Positions 51,637 through 60,984 of a DNA stretch of 64,000 nucleotides are shown here, in pieces (the first letter of the stretch is position 1; each line of letters starts with the position of its first letter). The stretch lies in contig URAK01000004.1 of the NCBI GenBank assembly GCA_900545705.1, forward strand, positions 62,001-126,000, read 5' to 3'. Made by a program: the position numbers and the translations under genes. The notes under the pieces are model-generated. The model did not search any database. It had not been told where the DNA came from and saw only the letters and a program-made list of their open reading frames with translations. Source of the DNA: an uncultured Opitutales bacterium (lineage in GTDB: Bacteria > Verrucomicrobiota > Verrucomicrobiia > Opitutales > Intestinicryptomonadaceae).

Positions 51637-52962
51637 ATGAATATTAAGCCTTTAATTGCGCAACTTTCCCTTTTTGCAGTTGCCTATTCTGCCTACTCTC
51701 AGGACTCCTACGACTACATATGGTCCGGAACTTCAACCGGAGACTTTAAATGGACGACCTCGTCTAATTGGTCTCCTAACGGCGTTCCTTCTTCTGGAGA
51801 TTCGGTCTATATAAGTACCACAGCTGAAAATGGCTTAAATAAAAATAACTTGGATCTTGGCGGAGATGTTTATGTAGGCGATGTTACTTGGGCGTTTATC
51901 GCAGGAGGTCAGAGTTTATACACAGGCGGAACCCTAAATGCAGAAAACTTTACTGCCGATTTTGGCTCAAAGGGTTGGCCTCAGTTTTGCATAGGAAGCA
52001 GGTTGAATGTCTCAAAATCGGACGGGACGGGAAAACTGCTGATACATAATTCCTCAAAGGTTGATAATTTGGGGGCGCAATTCATTGTAAATGCCGCTGT
52101 TTACGCAGATAATATAGAACTTGCCGCGGCGAATGCTTGGGCTGGTGGAAGCTATATAAACATATCAATTGGTTGGAACGGCGGCGGATCGGCCGAAAAA
52201 CCGATAATAAAAGTTTTAAATGAATTTAAAATTGCCCAAGGATCGTCTTTAACCTCGGGATCCGCAAATACATACGTAAGTTTTGGCGGGATAAACGGCG
52301 CCGGAACATTCAATTCGGGAGATAAAAAGCTTTATATGACGCTCACGGGCTCCGGTAGCTACGAGTTTAGCGGAGTTTCTTCGGTCACCGATGGCGGCGG
52401 CATATTTGTCACATCCGCTTCAAGCGGAGTCCAAAAATTTGTGAATTCCGGGTTTAACCTTGCGGGCGCAAACATGCAGAGCGGACGTCTGGAAATTGCA
52501 GGCTCGGCGGGAGATGTCGCTCTTTCAGGAGGCACAATATCCTCTATCGAAAACGGTTCGGGAGGCGATGTTCTGATGATGGATTCCCTGACGTGGTCGG
52601 GCGGCAAAATTGCCCTTGATTTGGACGGAGAATATGCCGACACTGTTTCAATTAGCGGGAATTTTTCAACTACTGGTTCGGGCGAGCTCGTGTTCGATTT
52701 AAACTTTGACGAAATTGTCATGAGCAATCTTATCGAAGGCTCGGAAGATAAAAAATATACTTACGACTTAATATCAGTCGGCGGAACGAGCGATATTGCG
52801 AATACAAATTTCGTATTTGAAGACGATTACGGCACATTCTCTTACAATTTTGAGAACGGAATGTTGACAATATCCCTAAATCCGATTCCGGAGCCAGCCG
52901 CAATTGCCGCAATTTTGGGCGCGATTGCATTGGGAGTTGCTGCGCGCCGCAGACGCAAATAA
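51637..52962 (+). CDS. PEP-CTERM sorting-domain exported protein
   Basis: This 441-residue surface or secreted protein has a signal peptide (about 1-21). The body is Gly/Ser/Asn-rich and beta-strand-rich, like autotransporter passenger repeats, and the C-terminal PEP-CTERM signal is NPIPEPAAIAAILGAIALG followed by RRRRK. Such signals are processed by exosortase in bacteria that make exopolysaccharide; no exosortase gene is in the window. It is a single gene with its own terminator. The function of the body is unknown. Confidence 0.87.
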   Translation: MNIKPLIAQLSLFAVAYSAYSQDSYDYIWSGTSTGDFKWTTSSNWSPNGVPSSGDSVYISTTAENGLNKNNLDLGGDVYVGDVTWAFIAGGQSLYTGGTLNAENFTADFGSKGWPQFCIGSRLNVSKSDGTGKLLIHNSSKVDNLGAQFIVNAAVYADNIELAAANAWAGGSYINISIGWNGGGSAEKPIIKVLNEFKIAQGSSLTSGSANTYVSFGGINGAGTFNSGDKKLYMTLTGSGSYEFSGVSSVTDGGGIFVTSASSGVQKFVNSGFNLAGANMQSGRLEIAGSAGDVALSGGTISSIENGSGGDVLMMDSLTWSGGKIALDLDGEYADTVSISGNFSTTGSGELVFDLNFDEIVMSNLIEGSEDKKYTYDLISVGGTSDIANTNFVFEDDYGTFSYNFENGMLTISLNPIPEPAAIAAILGAIALGVAARRRRK

Positions 52963-52983
52963 TGTTGACAGTTTTTTAATTGG

Positions 52984-53015
52984 GCGCGGAAAGTAAAATA
53001 TTTCCGCGCTTTTTT
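52984..53015 (+). terminator. Intrinsic terminator after the PEP-CTERM gene
   Basis: GCGCGGAAA and TTTCCGCGC form a nine-pair stem with a loop of about eight bases, followed by six T residues. Confidence 0.9.
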
Positions 53016-53079
53016 CTTGCCGAGCGAAAATCGTCGGTTATGCTAAGAAACATCAAAGGCACGTTTTTATAAATTTAAA

Positions 53080-53697
53080 ATGATTGAATCTCCGATATTT
53101 GCTATATTTATTTTTTTATTGTTTCCGGTGTTCTCATCTTTATTTGCATTGCATAAGGGAATTTACGAATCGTGGGGCAGAACGGTTTTATTTCTTTTAT
53201 TTTTTGCGCTTTTATCCTGGCTAATAATGGAGACAGCAGTTTTATTTCAGGAAAAATATTGGGGGATTAGAGCGGCGGAAGCTGAAATTTTTTTGTCTTG
53301 GGGGTGGCTTTTTATCTTCTTCCCGATTCTGATGTTTTCATTTCTTTTTATGGTAGTGATTGCGGCCGAAAAGCGCTCTTGCGGAAAAAACAAGATAATT
53401 GCCGGCGTGCATTTTAAATCAGACATATTGTTCGGAGGCTTGGGTGGCTCGTCGCCTTTCGGGTATGTCGAGTTTAAGGAAGACTGCTTTGTTTGCGGCG
53501 TTTTCCTTGTGGGTTCAAAGAAAATAGCCTATGCGGACGCCGTTGTGCGGCTTGGCAAAAAATTTCTCGGGAGTCGAATTTTAATATTAGACAATCGCAG
53601 CGGAAATCGGATTTATGTTTATACCTTATCCGAATGCGCTAATAAAAATATTTTGGGAAAATTTAGGCTCCATCACGTCGAAGTTGTGAATGCCTAA
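53080..53697 (+). CDS. Membrane protein of unknown function
   Basis: I do not recognise a family. The 205-residue product has three hydrophobic segments (about 6-26, 35-57, 70-95). A soluble C-terminal domain of about 105 residues follows, with alternating short beta strands (YVEFKEDCFVCGVFLVG, then KKIAYADAVVRLG), loosely like bacterial PH-type domains. The start is ATG 53080. It stands alone between terminated genes and has normal composition for the window. Confidence 0.6.
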   Translation: MIESPIFAIFIFLLFPVFSSLFALHKGIYESWGRTVLFLLFFALLSWLIMETAVLFQEKYWGIRAAEAEIFLSWGWLFIFFPILMFSFLFMVVIAAEKRSCGKNKIIAGVHFKSDILFGGLGGSSPFGYVEFKEDCFVCGVFLVGSKKIAYADAVVRLGKKFLGSRILILDNRSGNRIYVYTLSECANKNILGKFRLHHVEVVNA

Positions 53698-54251
53698 TAT
53701 TGCAAAAGAGCGGGGTGTTGCCCCTAAATAAAATTTTTTTGCGCGCAAATTCCCATTACTCTGCCTCGAAAAACTTTTAAAGTAATTTTCTGGTTTCCTA
53801 CATATACGTTTTTATAATTTTTTTTATACGTTAAACTAAGGCTGTTTTCATCTTGCTTTGTATTCTTTCTTGGCGGGTTTCCTAACTGGCAGTTTGTTGG
53901 CGCGCAAGGTATGGTTGTTATTTGCTTTTTCTATTCTTAGAAGGGGTATTTTTTTTATTCGCACTATTGTGTTGTTTTACCCAGAAAAAGAAACGTAGGT
54001 GGCGCGAAGCGCCGAGGGCACGCGGGCAAATAAATTATGCGAGTCTGCAAACTTTTTTTGCCAAATTAGAAAAATTTGTTTGGCGGGCAAATTCTAAAAA
54101 AGCAAATAAACGCCGCCTTTTGGTGTGCTCAAAAATAAAAAACCGACCCCCAAAAACGGGATCGGTTTTGAAAAATTTTTTACTATCATAAACCGCGCCA
54201 ACCTGGCAAAAGCCCCCAAAAGCTTTGCGAGAAAGGCGCAATATATGGGGC
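53698..54251. other. Intergenic region before the leuC end
   Basis: No supported gene was found. The open frames in 53922-54280 give Lys/Arg/Phe-rich peptides that I consider spurious. A small stem GGCGC-GAA-GCGCC lies at 54001-54013. The terminator of leuC is at 54139-54168. Confidence 0.55.
54139..54168 (-). terminator. Terminator of leuC
   Basis: AAACCGA-CCC pairs with GGG-A-TCGGTTT (one bulge). The A-rich sequence before it on the plus strand gives a T-rich tail on the minus strand, about 85 bp after the leuC stop. Confidence 0.7.
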
Positions 54252-55646
54252 TTAGCGGCAGTCTGATATTTTTCCTGCAACGGCGGCTGCTGCTGCCATG
54301 CGCGGACTCATCAAAACGGTGCGGCCAGTGGGGCTGCCCTGTCTACCCTTGAAGTTGCGGTTGGAGGTCGAAGCGCAGAGCTGGTCGCCGACGAGCTTGT
54401 CGGAGTTCATCGCAAGGCACATTGAGCAGCCTGCTTGTCTCCACTCAAATCCGGCATCGCGGAAAATTTTGTCGAGCCCCTTTTCCCTCGCAATTTTGTC
54501 GATTATCTGCGAGCCGGGAACCGCGAGCGCTTTTACGCCTTTCGCAACTTTCTTGCCTTTCAGATATTCAGCGGCCTCCTCGAAGTCCGAGAGCCTTCCG
54601 TTTGTGCACGAGCCTATAAAGACCACATCTACGGGGGTTCCGGCTATCGGTTTTCCGGGTTCGAGCTTCATATAAGCAAGGGCATCTGCCGCCTCTTTGC
54701 GCTGGGTTTCGTCTGTGAAACTGTCGGGAGAGGGGATATTTTCGTCTATGAATACGGCTTGCGATGGATTTATGCCCCAGGTGACTGTCGGCTTTATATC
54801 GGCGGCGTCGAAATTTACGACATCGTCGTATTCGCAGCCTTCGTCGGAGGCTATGCTTTTCCAATACTCTACCGCTTCGTCGAATTTCTCGCCCTTGGGG
54901 GCGTACGGGCGGCCTTTTAAGTAGGCAAATGTTTTTTCGTCCGGGTTGATGTAGCCTATGCGCGCGCCGCCTTCGATTGCCATATTGCATACAGTCATGC
55001 GGCCTTCCATCGGCATATCGTCAAAAACTTTTCCGCCGAATTCGTAGGCGTAGCCCAGCCCGCCGTTTACGCCCAACTTACGGATTATGTGGAGGGCTAC
55101 ATCCTTGGGATAGACCCCCTTGGCAAGTTCGCCGTTGACGTTTACGCGGCGCACTTTGAGCTTTTTAAATGAGAGAGCCTGGGTTGCGAGCACATTGCGG
55201 ACTTGGCTTGTGCCTATGCCGAATGCGATTGCCCCGAACGCCCCGTGGGTTGCCGTATGCGAGTCTCCGCAAACTACTGTCATTCCGGGGTGGATTATCC
55301 CTTGCTCAGGCATTACAATATGTATTACACCCTGGGTGCCGGCTGTAGTGTCGAAAAATTTTATGCCAAAATCGGCGCAATTCTTTCTGATGTGTTGGAG
55401 CATTTCGTAGGCTCTCGCGTCGGCATAAGGCTCAGTGCGGTCGTCTGTGGGGATTATGTGGTCGACTGTGGCGAAAGTGCGCTGGGGGTATTTTACGCCG
55501 AGTTTCAGCGAACGCAACATTCCGAAAGCTTGGGGGCTTGTCACCTCGTGGAGAAGGTGAGTATCCACAAACAGCAGGGTTGAGCCGTCGGGGAGTTCCT
55601 TTACGGCGTGTTTTTGCCAGACTTTTTCAAACAGATTCTTTTTCAT
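54252..55646 (-). CDS. leuC: 3-isopropylmalate dehydratase large subunit
   Basis: This aconitase-family subunit isomerises 2- and 3-isopropylmalate in leucine synthesis. It has 464 residues, as in E. coli. The 4Fe-4S cysteines are in FIGSCTNGRL and GCSMCLAMN. VCGDSHTATHGAFGA and STSNRNFKGRQG are also family blocks. The small subunit leuD normally follows directly; here a terminator and unrelated DNA follow, so leuD must be elsewhere. Confidence 0.96.
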   Translation of the reverse strand: MKKNLFEKVWQKHAVKELPDGSTLLFVDTHLLHEVTSPQAFGMLRSLKLGVKYPQRTFATVDHIIPTDDRTEPYADARAYEMLQHIRKNCADFGIKFFDTTAGTQGVIHIVMPEQGIIHPGMTVVCGDSHTATHGAFGAIAFGIGTSQVRNVLATQALSFKKLKVRRVNVNGELAKGVYPKDVALHIIRKLGVNGGLGYAYEFGGKVFDDMPMEGRMTVCNMAIEGGARIGYINPDEKTFAYLKGRPYAPKGEKFDEAVEYWKSIASDEGCEYDDVVNFDAADIKPTVTWGINPSQAVFIDENIPSPDSFTDETQRKEAADALAYMKLEPGKPIAGTPVDVVFIGSCTNGRLSDFEEAAEYLKGKKVAKGVKALAVPGSQIIDKIAREKGLDKIFRDAGFEWRQAGCSMCLAMNSDKLVGDQLCASTSNRNFKGRQGSPTGRTVLMSPRMAAAAAVAGKISDCR

Positions 55647-55779
55647 TTTTATGATGTTGCGTTTTGTAGGCGGATTTTTGTCCGCGCCGCATTATTGATT
55701 TTGAATTGAAATTTTTTATGTCGAATTAAAGAGTCTTCGCTTCTCTAACGTGCGCACTTGCTGGCGCAAGTCGGTAATT

Positions 55780-56050
55780 GGTCCGCATGGTAGCCGAAGC
55801 ATGGAATCGGAGCGAAGCCTTATATGCCATTTCTATTATAGCACAGGCATTGTATCCGCGCCTTGTGGGCTATTCTATTATGGCATCCGGCACTCTAAAT
55901 CCCAGCGTTATTCAGCATTTCCAATATTGTAGTACCCGGTACTTAATCCCCGCGTTGTGCGGCATTTTAAGTATTGTGGCACCCGGAATTGGATTCGCGC
56001 CTTGTGAGCTCTTGTATTGTAGTACTCGGAATTGAAGAGTCGGGGAGGCG
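55780..56050. repeat. Degenerate array, about six units of 42-49 bp
   Basis: TATTGTAGTACCCGG-like segments start at 55834, 55876, 55925, 55972 and 56015 (steps 42, 49, 47, 43), with a weaker copy near 55785. Each is followed by a second conserved part like ATCCGCGCCTTGTGGGC. Small dyads are seen, for instance GTACCCGGTAC (55931-55941) and CCGC-GTTGT-GCGG (55949-55961). The spacing is less exact than in the other two arrays. The function is unknown. Confidence 0.7.
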
Positions 56051-56438
56051 TCAAAATTTTGCATTTGTATAACTCTTCTGCTCTTTCGGAAATCCCAAGC
56101 CTACTTTTCGACATTTCAAAGAACTTACCCAAAAGCTTTGCCCGCAAGTATTATCGGCGCATCTGGACTTTGCATATTCGCAAAGAACCATCGCCGACGC
56201 ATGCTTGTTAATTTTGCGCGGAATTTTTTTAGGGTGTTTGGAAGCGCTTTTTGCGTATTCCCAAAAAAAAGTATTTTTTAGCAAAACTACGCCTTCAAGC
56301 TGGTTCCACGACAATTTTCCTAAATTTTAGAGAGCGCATATTTAAGCCCAATGTACGTGACTCCTTTAAAATTCACCGCACATGGCTACAAAAATGCAAG
56401 CAACTCCAAGTCCACGCAGCTTTCGCTTTTGGGGGAGC

Positions 56439-56464
56439 GCGCGGAGATTTTTAATTCTCCGCGC
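56439..56464. terminator. Terminator-like hairpin at the yebC end
   Basis: CGCGCGGAGA and TCTCCGCGCG (with AATT in the loop region) form a strong stem of nine or so pairs just beyond the yebC stop on the minus strand. A T run is lacking, so it may be a weak terminator or a 3'-end-stabilising structure. Confidence 0.5.
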
Positions 56465-56479
56465 GGGAAGGGTAGAGCG

Positions 56480-57223
56480 CTATTCGTCAGCGAGCGACCC
56501 ATCAAGGTCGTCATTTGAATAGACGTTCTGGACGTCTTCGAGGTCGTCGAGAGCTTCGGTCAATTTTACGACTTTCTTCGCGACTTCGGGATCGGTAATT
56601 GTGACGAGGTTGTTGGGAATCCACGCCAGCTCAGAATCTTCTGTTTCAATGCCGGCTTTTTCAAGTGCGACACCCACTTGCGCAAAGTTTGCTACGGGGC
56701 AAAGCACTTCAAAATAGTCGCCGTTATTCTTGATGTCTTCCGCGCCGGCATCGAGCACGCAATCCATAAGGGCGTCTTCGGTTGCCTTTTCGGCGCTTAT
56801 GATAAACTGTCCCTGTTTGGTGAAGTTGAACTGGAGTGCGCCGGGTGCGGCGAGATTTCCGCCGTTTTTAGTGAATGTAGAGCGCACGTCGCTTGCGGCG
56901 CGGTTCTTGTTGTCGGTGGTCACTTCGACTATTATGCCTATGCCGCCCGGCCCGTATCCTTCGTACAGGAGCTGTTCATATACCACTCCGGGGAGTTCTC
57001 CGGTTCCCTTCTTAATCGCCCTCTCGACATTGTCGGCTGGCATGTTGGCGGCTTTCGCCTTCTGGATTACCATGCGCAGGCGCGCGTTTGTGGACGGATC
57101 TCCGCCGCCGTCTTTGGCCGCGAGTGTTAGATCTTTGCTAAGGGCGCTGAATATCTTGCCTTTCTTGGCGTCGATTGCGGCCTTATGCCTCTTTGTTGTA
57201 GCCCATTTACTGTGACCGGACAT
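56480..57223 (-). CDS. yebC: YebC/PmpR-family regulatory protein
   Basis: This 247-residue cytoplasmic protein of the TACO1/YebC family starts MSGHSKWATTKRHKAAIDAK, the family signature, and continues LTLAAKDGGGDPSTNARLR. It keeps EGYGPGGIGIIVEVTTDNKN in the middle. Members act as DNA-binding regulators or as translation factors relieving stalls at proline runs; which applies here is not decidable. The acidic C-terminus is normal. It is preceded by yidC on the same strand after about 65 bp. Confidence 0.94.
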   Translation of the reverse strand: MSGHSKWATTKRHKAAIDAKKGKIFSALSKDLTLAAKDGGGDPSTNARLRMVIQKAKAANMPADNVERAIKKGTGELPGVVYEQLLYEGYGPGGIGIIVEVTTDNKNRAASDVRSTFTKNGGNLAAPGALQFNFTKQGQFIISAEKATEDALMDCVLDAGAEDIKNNGDYFEVLCPVANFAQVGVALEKAGIETEDSELAWIPNNLVTITDPEVAKKVVKLTEALDDLEDVQNVYSNDDLDGSLADE

Positions 57224-57288
57224 CTTGTAATTTCTCCTTTTTGGTTACGAATTTTGTATCACATTTCTATTGTTTATGGAAATTCCGA

Positions 57289-59268
57289 CTATCTCTTGGG
57301 GCGGGTAGAGCGCCCGCCGGGATTCTTCTTGCGAGGCTCGTACATCGTGCCTTTTAGCCTTTCGTCTTTAAGCTTCTTGCGGGCTTTTGCGGCGTCTTCG
57401 CGCGCGATTCTAAGCCTTTCTTTGAGCGGGAGCTTTTCAAACTCGGTGCCGCGCGCCTGCTGAGCCGCCTGCGCCTGCTCCATCGCTTCCTGCATTCTTT
57501 GCATAAAGCCCGGTTTCTCTCTCTTTTTCAAAACTACTTTTTTAGCGCCCATGCGCACCACCAATACCTGCAAAATTCCGAGCAAGCTCTGAACCGTCCA
57601 GTACAATACTAACCCCGACGGGAATGTGTAGAATATCACAAGCATTATAAAAGGCATAAGCTTGAACATCCACGACTGCATCTTATCTGCCATCGAAGGC
57701 ATAAGGTGCATTTGCAGGCAAGTGATTACCGCATTTATAATCGGGAGCAGGTGAAGGGGAATTCCGAAAATCGACGGAAGCGCCTCAATCGTATCGGGGC
57801 GGGCGAGGTCTTTTATCCAGAGGAAGTGGGCAAAGCGTATTTCGCACGAGGTCTGGAGCATGTAGTACAAGCCTATAAATATCGGCAACTGTATGAAAAT
57901 CGGGAGGCAGCCTGCGAGCGGGTTTATGCCGTACTCCGAATAAAGCTTCATAGTCTCCTGCTGGACTTTTTTAGGGTCGTCCTTGTACTTTTCGCGAAGG
58001 GCTTTTATCGGCTCCTGCAACTTCGACATTCTCTGCGAGGACTTAATCTGTACGGAGGTTAGCGGCCACAAAACTGCCCTGACCAAGACTGTCAGTATGA
58101 TTATCGCCCAACCCCAGCCCCAATTCGGAGACACTATAGATACCCACGAATAAATCCAGTTCATCAGGCGCGAAAGCGGTCGGCTTACGAAGCCGAACCA
58201 GCCGTAGTCCATAATGGCGTCCTGGCCGCCGCCGAGGGAGTAGAGCCTGTCAAGCTCTTTCGGACCCACATAGTATGAGCCGCCGAGATTCCATACTTGC
58301 CCGGGCTGGAGAGTTTCTACCTCAAAGCCCATAAAGCCCGCGACTGCGTTGCGCATGTATTTGTTCGGGTCTTTCAGGTTTATGGAAAGGGGCACTGCGT
58401 ATCCGCCGTTGGAGGATATTTTTTCAGGGGTGAACAGGGCCGCGAAAAATTGGTTTTTGACTGCTCCCCAGATAATCGGGTAGTGCGACAATTTCTCAAA
58501 ATATTTCGCCTGCGACCTGCCTATGCCGAGGAATCCGGAGGAGTCGACAAAAGACGAAGATTTTAGAAAATGGCTCTTGTCGCCGTCGTAGAGGGCTACC
58601 GCAAGATTTGTTCCGTAAACGTCGCTTTCCGTCGGCGGCACGGCGCCGAGGCACACGAACAATTCCCCGACCGACTGCGGCTGCGAGGATATGTTTTTTA
58701 TTGAAGTTGCCGTAGCGAGAGTGTAGGGGGCTGCGTCTATTTCGGGATTGTTGACAAGCTGGTACTTGCGGGTTATCTCGAATTTGTTTTCTATGCGCAG
58801 GCTGTAAGTGACGGAATCTTTTGTGGAATCTACGAGCGCAAAGGAATTTTGTATCGGAAGGGGAATTTCGCTCTGGGCGCTGTCGAATATCGAAAGGCCC
58901 ATCGCGGGCACGCGCGCGTCTATGTCGTTAAATACAAACGGTTCTTTTGAGCCCTGCGATTTCGGATATTCGCGCAATTCGACGTTTTTTATGGCCGCGC
59001 CCTTGTTCGTAAAGTTTATCCGCATTTTATCGTTCTCGAGGGAGACGATTTTCTCGGGGATATTTTCGTCGGGGGCGAACGGCGACTGCTTTTGCGCCTG
59101 GATTGCCGGCGTTGACTTCTCTTGCGGTGCGGAGAGCTTCGCCGTCTGTTCCGCGCGCGCTGCCCGCGCGTATTTTTCGGCGGCTGCCTCCTTTGTCGAC
59201 GAGTCGTACATAAAGTACATCGCCGCTAATAGGAGGATTACTCCAATTATGGTGTTTTTCTTATCCAT
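57289..59268 (-). CDS. yidC: Membrane protein insertase YidC
   Basis: This insertase places proteins in the inner membrane with or without Sec. It has 659 residues: an N-terminal anchor (about 5-22), a large periplasmic beta domain (about 50-370), and the conserved five-helix core. MNWIYSWVSIVSPNWGWGWA and GCLPIFIQLPIFIGLYYML are core motifs. A long basic C-terminal tail ends in Lys/Arg residues and may contact ribosomes. ATG 59268 is preferred to an upstream in-frame start at 59289. It is the last gene of rpmH-rnpA-yidD-yidC. Confidence 0.95.
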   Translation of the reverse strand: MDKKNTIIGVILLLAAMYFMYDSSTKEAAAEKYARAARAEQTAKLSAPQEKSTPAIQAQKQSPFAPDENIPEKIVSLENDKMRINFTNKGAAIKNVELREYPKSQGSKEPFVFNDIDARVPAMGLSIFDSAQSEIPLPIQNSFALVDSTKDSVTYSLRIENKFEITRKYQLVNNPEIDAAPYTLATATSIKNISSQPQSVGELFVCLGAVPPTESDVYGTNLAVALYDGDKSHFLKSSSFVDSSGFLGIGRSQAKYFEKLSHYPIIWGAVKNQFFAALFTPEKISSNGGYAVPLSINLKDPNKYMRNAVAGFMGFEVETLQPGQVWNLGGSYYVGPKELDRLYSLGGGQDAIMDYGWFGFVSRPLSRLMNWIYSWVSIVSPNWGWGWAIIILTVLVRAVLWPLTSVQIKSSQRMSKLQEPIKALREKYKDDPKKVQQETMKLYSEYGINPLAGCLPIFIQLPIFIGLYYMLQTSCEIRFAHFLWIKDLARPDTIEALPSIFGIPLHLLPIINAVITCLQMHLMPSMADKMQSWMFKLMPFIMLVIFYTFPSGLVLYWTVQSLLGILQVLVVRMGAKKVVLKKREKPGFMQRMQEAMEQAQAAQQARGTEFEKLPLKERLRIAREDAAKARKKLKDERLKGTMYEPRKKNPGGRSTRPKR

Positions 59269-59349
59269 TTTTTCGGTTAGCCGCGCCAAAACGCGCGGCG
59301 CTTTGTATAAATTTATATTCGGTTCTTTTTAATAAAGGATTTGCTGCAA

Positions 59350-59736
59350 TCAATCTTTTTTAAGCGTTTCGCCCAATTTTTTTTGGCGTTCGGTACCGCC
59401 TGCGCAAGTGCCGCTATCGGAATTTTCCGGGTCGGTATTTCTTCTAAAAAGCCCGCGAAAAGTAAATTTGTCGGGAACGGGGTCTATTCCGCCCTCACAC
59501 AGGGGATTGCATCTTAGAATCCTAAAAGAACCCATTATGCAGCCTTTGACAACGCCGTGCTTTTTTATGGCGTCGATTGCGTATTGCGAGCATGTGGGGT
59601 AGAATCGGCAGCCGCTGCCGGGAATTGCATGCAGTACGGGGGAAATTGCGATTTGGTAAAATCTCACGCAAAGGCAGGCTGCCGCCGCCGCTATGCCGAC
59701 TTTTCGCCGGTTTTTACTTTCCCCCTTTTTCGGCAC
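59350..59736 (-). CDS. yidD: Membrane protein insertion efficiency factor YidD
   Basis: This small YidD-family protein assists YidC-dependent insertion. It has 128 residues. The family block reads RFYQIAISPVLHAIPGSGCR, then FYPTCSQYAIDAIKKHGVVKG and RCNPLCEGGIDPVP. The start appears to be GTG 59736, inside the rnpA end (23-bp overlap). The C-terminal 30 residues are extra compared with the usual 70-100 residue proteins. Confidence 0.9.
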   Translation of the reverse strand: MPKKGESKNRRKVGIAAAAACLCVRFYQIAISPVLHAIPGSGCRFYPTCSQYAIDAIKKHGVVKGCIMGSFRILRCNPLCEGGIDPVPDKFTFRGLFRRNTDPENSDSGTCAGGTERQKKLGETLKKD

Positions 59737-60082
59737 GGTCGATTTTTCTTATTGCCGCGCTTGCGGCGTTTGCAAATTTTTCGTCGAGCGTTTTGAAGTC
59801 GAATTTGCTCCAGCCCCTGCGCATGAATATTATTATGTCGCACGCCTTACTAAAGTTTGGGGCATTTTTTCTAAAAATTTCGCGCATTACACGGCGCGCG
59901 CGGTTGCGTTCCACGGCGCAACCGACTTTTCTGCTCGTTACAACTCCGAGCCTTGAAAACTCTTTTTCGGGAGTGGGGCGCAGATAAAAGACGAAGGCGG
60001 AACAATCCGCCTTCGTAGAGTCAGCTTTGACAAGCTCAAAGTCTTTTGCCAAGCGCAGCCTGTTGATTTTGCCGAAGCGCAC
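59714..60082 (-). CDS. rnpA: Ribonuclease P protein component
   Basis: This 122-residue basic protein subunit of RNase P matures tRNA 5' ends. It starts RFGKINRLRLAKDFELV, and the RNR signature is CAVERNRARRVMREIFR. The start is GTG 60082, 13 bp after the rpmH stop. It is part of the classical rpmH-rnpA-yidD-yidC group. Confidence 0.94.
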   Translation of the reverse strand: MRFGKINRLRLAKDFELVKADSTKADCSAFVFYLRPTPEKEFSRLGVVTSRKVGCAVERNRARRVMREIFRKNAPNFSKACDIIIFMRRGWSKFDFKTLDEKFANAASAAIRKIDRAEKGGK

Positions 60083-60095
60083 GGCCGAGTTTCGC

Positions 60096-60233
60096 CTATT
60101 TGGTTACGAGGCGCTTGCGTCCCTTTTGTCTGCGGGCGGCGATTACAGAGCGGCCGCCGCGGGTTTGCATTCTGGCGCGCCAGCCGCAGCGGCGTGCGCG
60201 TTTTAGTTTGGAGGGTTTATATGTGGGATTCAT
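60096..60233 (-). CDS. rpmH: 50S ribosomal protein bL34
   Basis: This 45-residue, strongly basic protein reads MNPTYKPSKLKRARRCGW at the start and ends ARRQKGRKRLVTK, the universal bL34 pattern with the central RARMQTRGGR. It is too short for standard ORF cut-offs but unmistakable. It starts at ATG 60233 and is followed by rnpA. In many genomes dnaA and oriC lie upstream; here the upstream 750 bp lack clear DnaA boxes. Confidence 0.97.
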   Translation of the reverse strand: MNPTYKPSKLKRARRCGWRARMQTRGGRSVIAARRQKGRKRLVTK

Positions 60234-60984
60234 TGCGTGTGTTCTCTTTAAAAAATTGTTAAAGTCCAACTATGGAATCAATTTCCCGAAACTTGTCAAC
60301 CCCATTTTTAACTATCGTTTTCAATCGAGTTTTTTGCGATGGGTTATTTCTTCCTATGAGGTTTGATAAAAAAGTTCTTGGGCGAGGTGCGGGATATACT
60401 GTCTATTGCAATGAAAAATTTTTCGCGGAATTTTTCCGCCTCGCGATTGGGAAAATTTTGCCGTTGCCAGGGCGTCCGGGCGTTTTACGGCTCTAAAATG
60501 ATTGCGAAAGCTGTTTTTTACAGTATATAAATGACAATCGTATTGCGTATTAAAAAACTTTGCGGGAGATTTTTTATCGATAGGTTCTTTATGGATACAA
60601 AAACTTGAAAGGCTCGAATTTTTTGTAAATAGACGCAAAATTATCCCGATTTCTCCCACATTTTTTTAGGTTAAATCCGCATTTTTGCAGAAATTAGAAA
60701 GTTGTTGGCGGTTTATCTATTTCTAATATACAGTAGTCTTTTTGCGAAGCAATATTTTCCCCAATTCGCCCGCCTCGAGCTAAAAATATAAAAAATCCGG
60801 GCTGCCGCTACAGTTCCGCCGCCCGCCTCGGCTTTTTATGCCGAAGATAAAATCACGCAGTTTTTTATATGAACTATTATGGGTTTTTATTATTTGCATG
60901 CGTCGCGCGCAAAGATATCCCAAAAGGCGCTCACCGGATAAAAAATTCCTTGTCAAGGCGGATGTATTTTGCGATTTTTGCGGA
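60234..60984. other. Divergent intergenic region rpmH-gatC
   Basis: This 750-bp AT-rich region carries promoters of rpmH (minus) and gatC (plus). I looked for TTATCCACA-type DnaA boxes and found none, so it does not look like oriC. An open frame from 60838 continues into gatC, but its first 49 codons are not GatC-like. No RNA gene is recognised. Confidence 0.55.
60269..60299 (-). promoter_or_regulatory. Possible rpmH promoter
   Basis: On the minus strand, TTGACA (60299-60294) and CATAGT (60274-60269) are 19 bp apart, about 35 bp before the rpmH start codon. The hexamers equal those of the dispanin promoter, but the spacing is 2 bp longer than ideal. Confidence 0.4.

Larger units (their letters stand above)
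55647..56479. other. Intergenic region with the 44-bp degenerate array
   Basis: This 830-bp gap between yebC and leuC, both on the minus strand, has no credible gene. 55780-56050 carries the degenerate array listed separately. 56051-56430 has only short frames of unnatural composition. A GC-rich stem near 56439-56464 follows the yebC stop. Confidence 0.6.

Noticed and set aside
53922..54280. Small frames on both strands before leuC
   Set aside because: They overlap each other and the leuC terminator, and the composition is unlike coding neighbours.
56051..56314. An 87-codon minus-strand frame beside the 44-bp array
   Set aside because: It has no motif or ribosome site, it partly overlaps array DNA, and it is likely non-coding.
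60234..60984. Possible origin of replication next to rpmH
   Set aside because: There are no clustered TTATCCACA-type boxes and no dnaA or dnaN neighbour.
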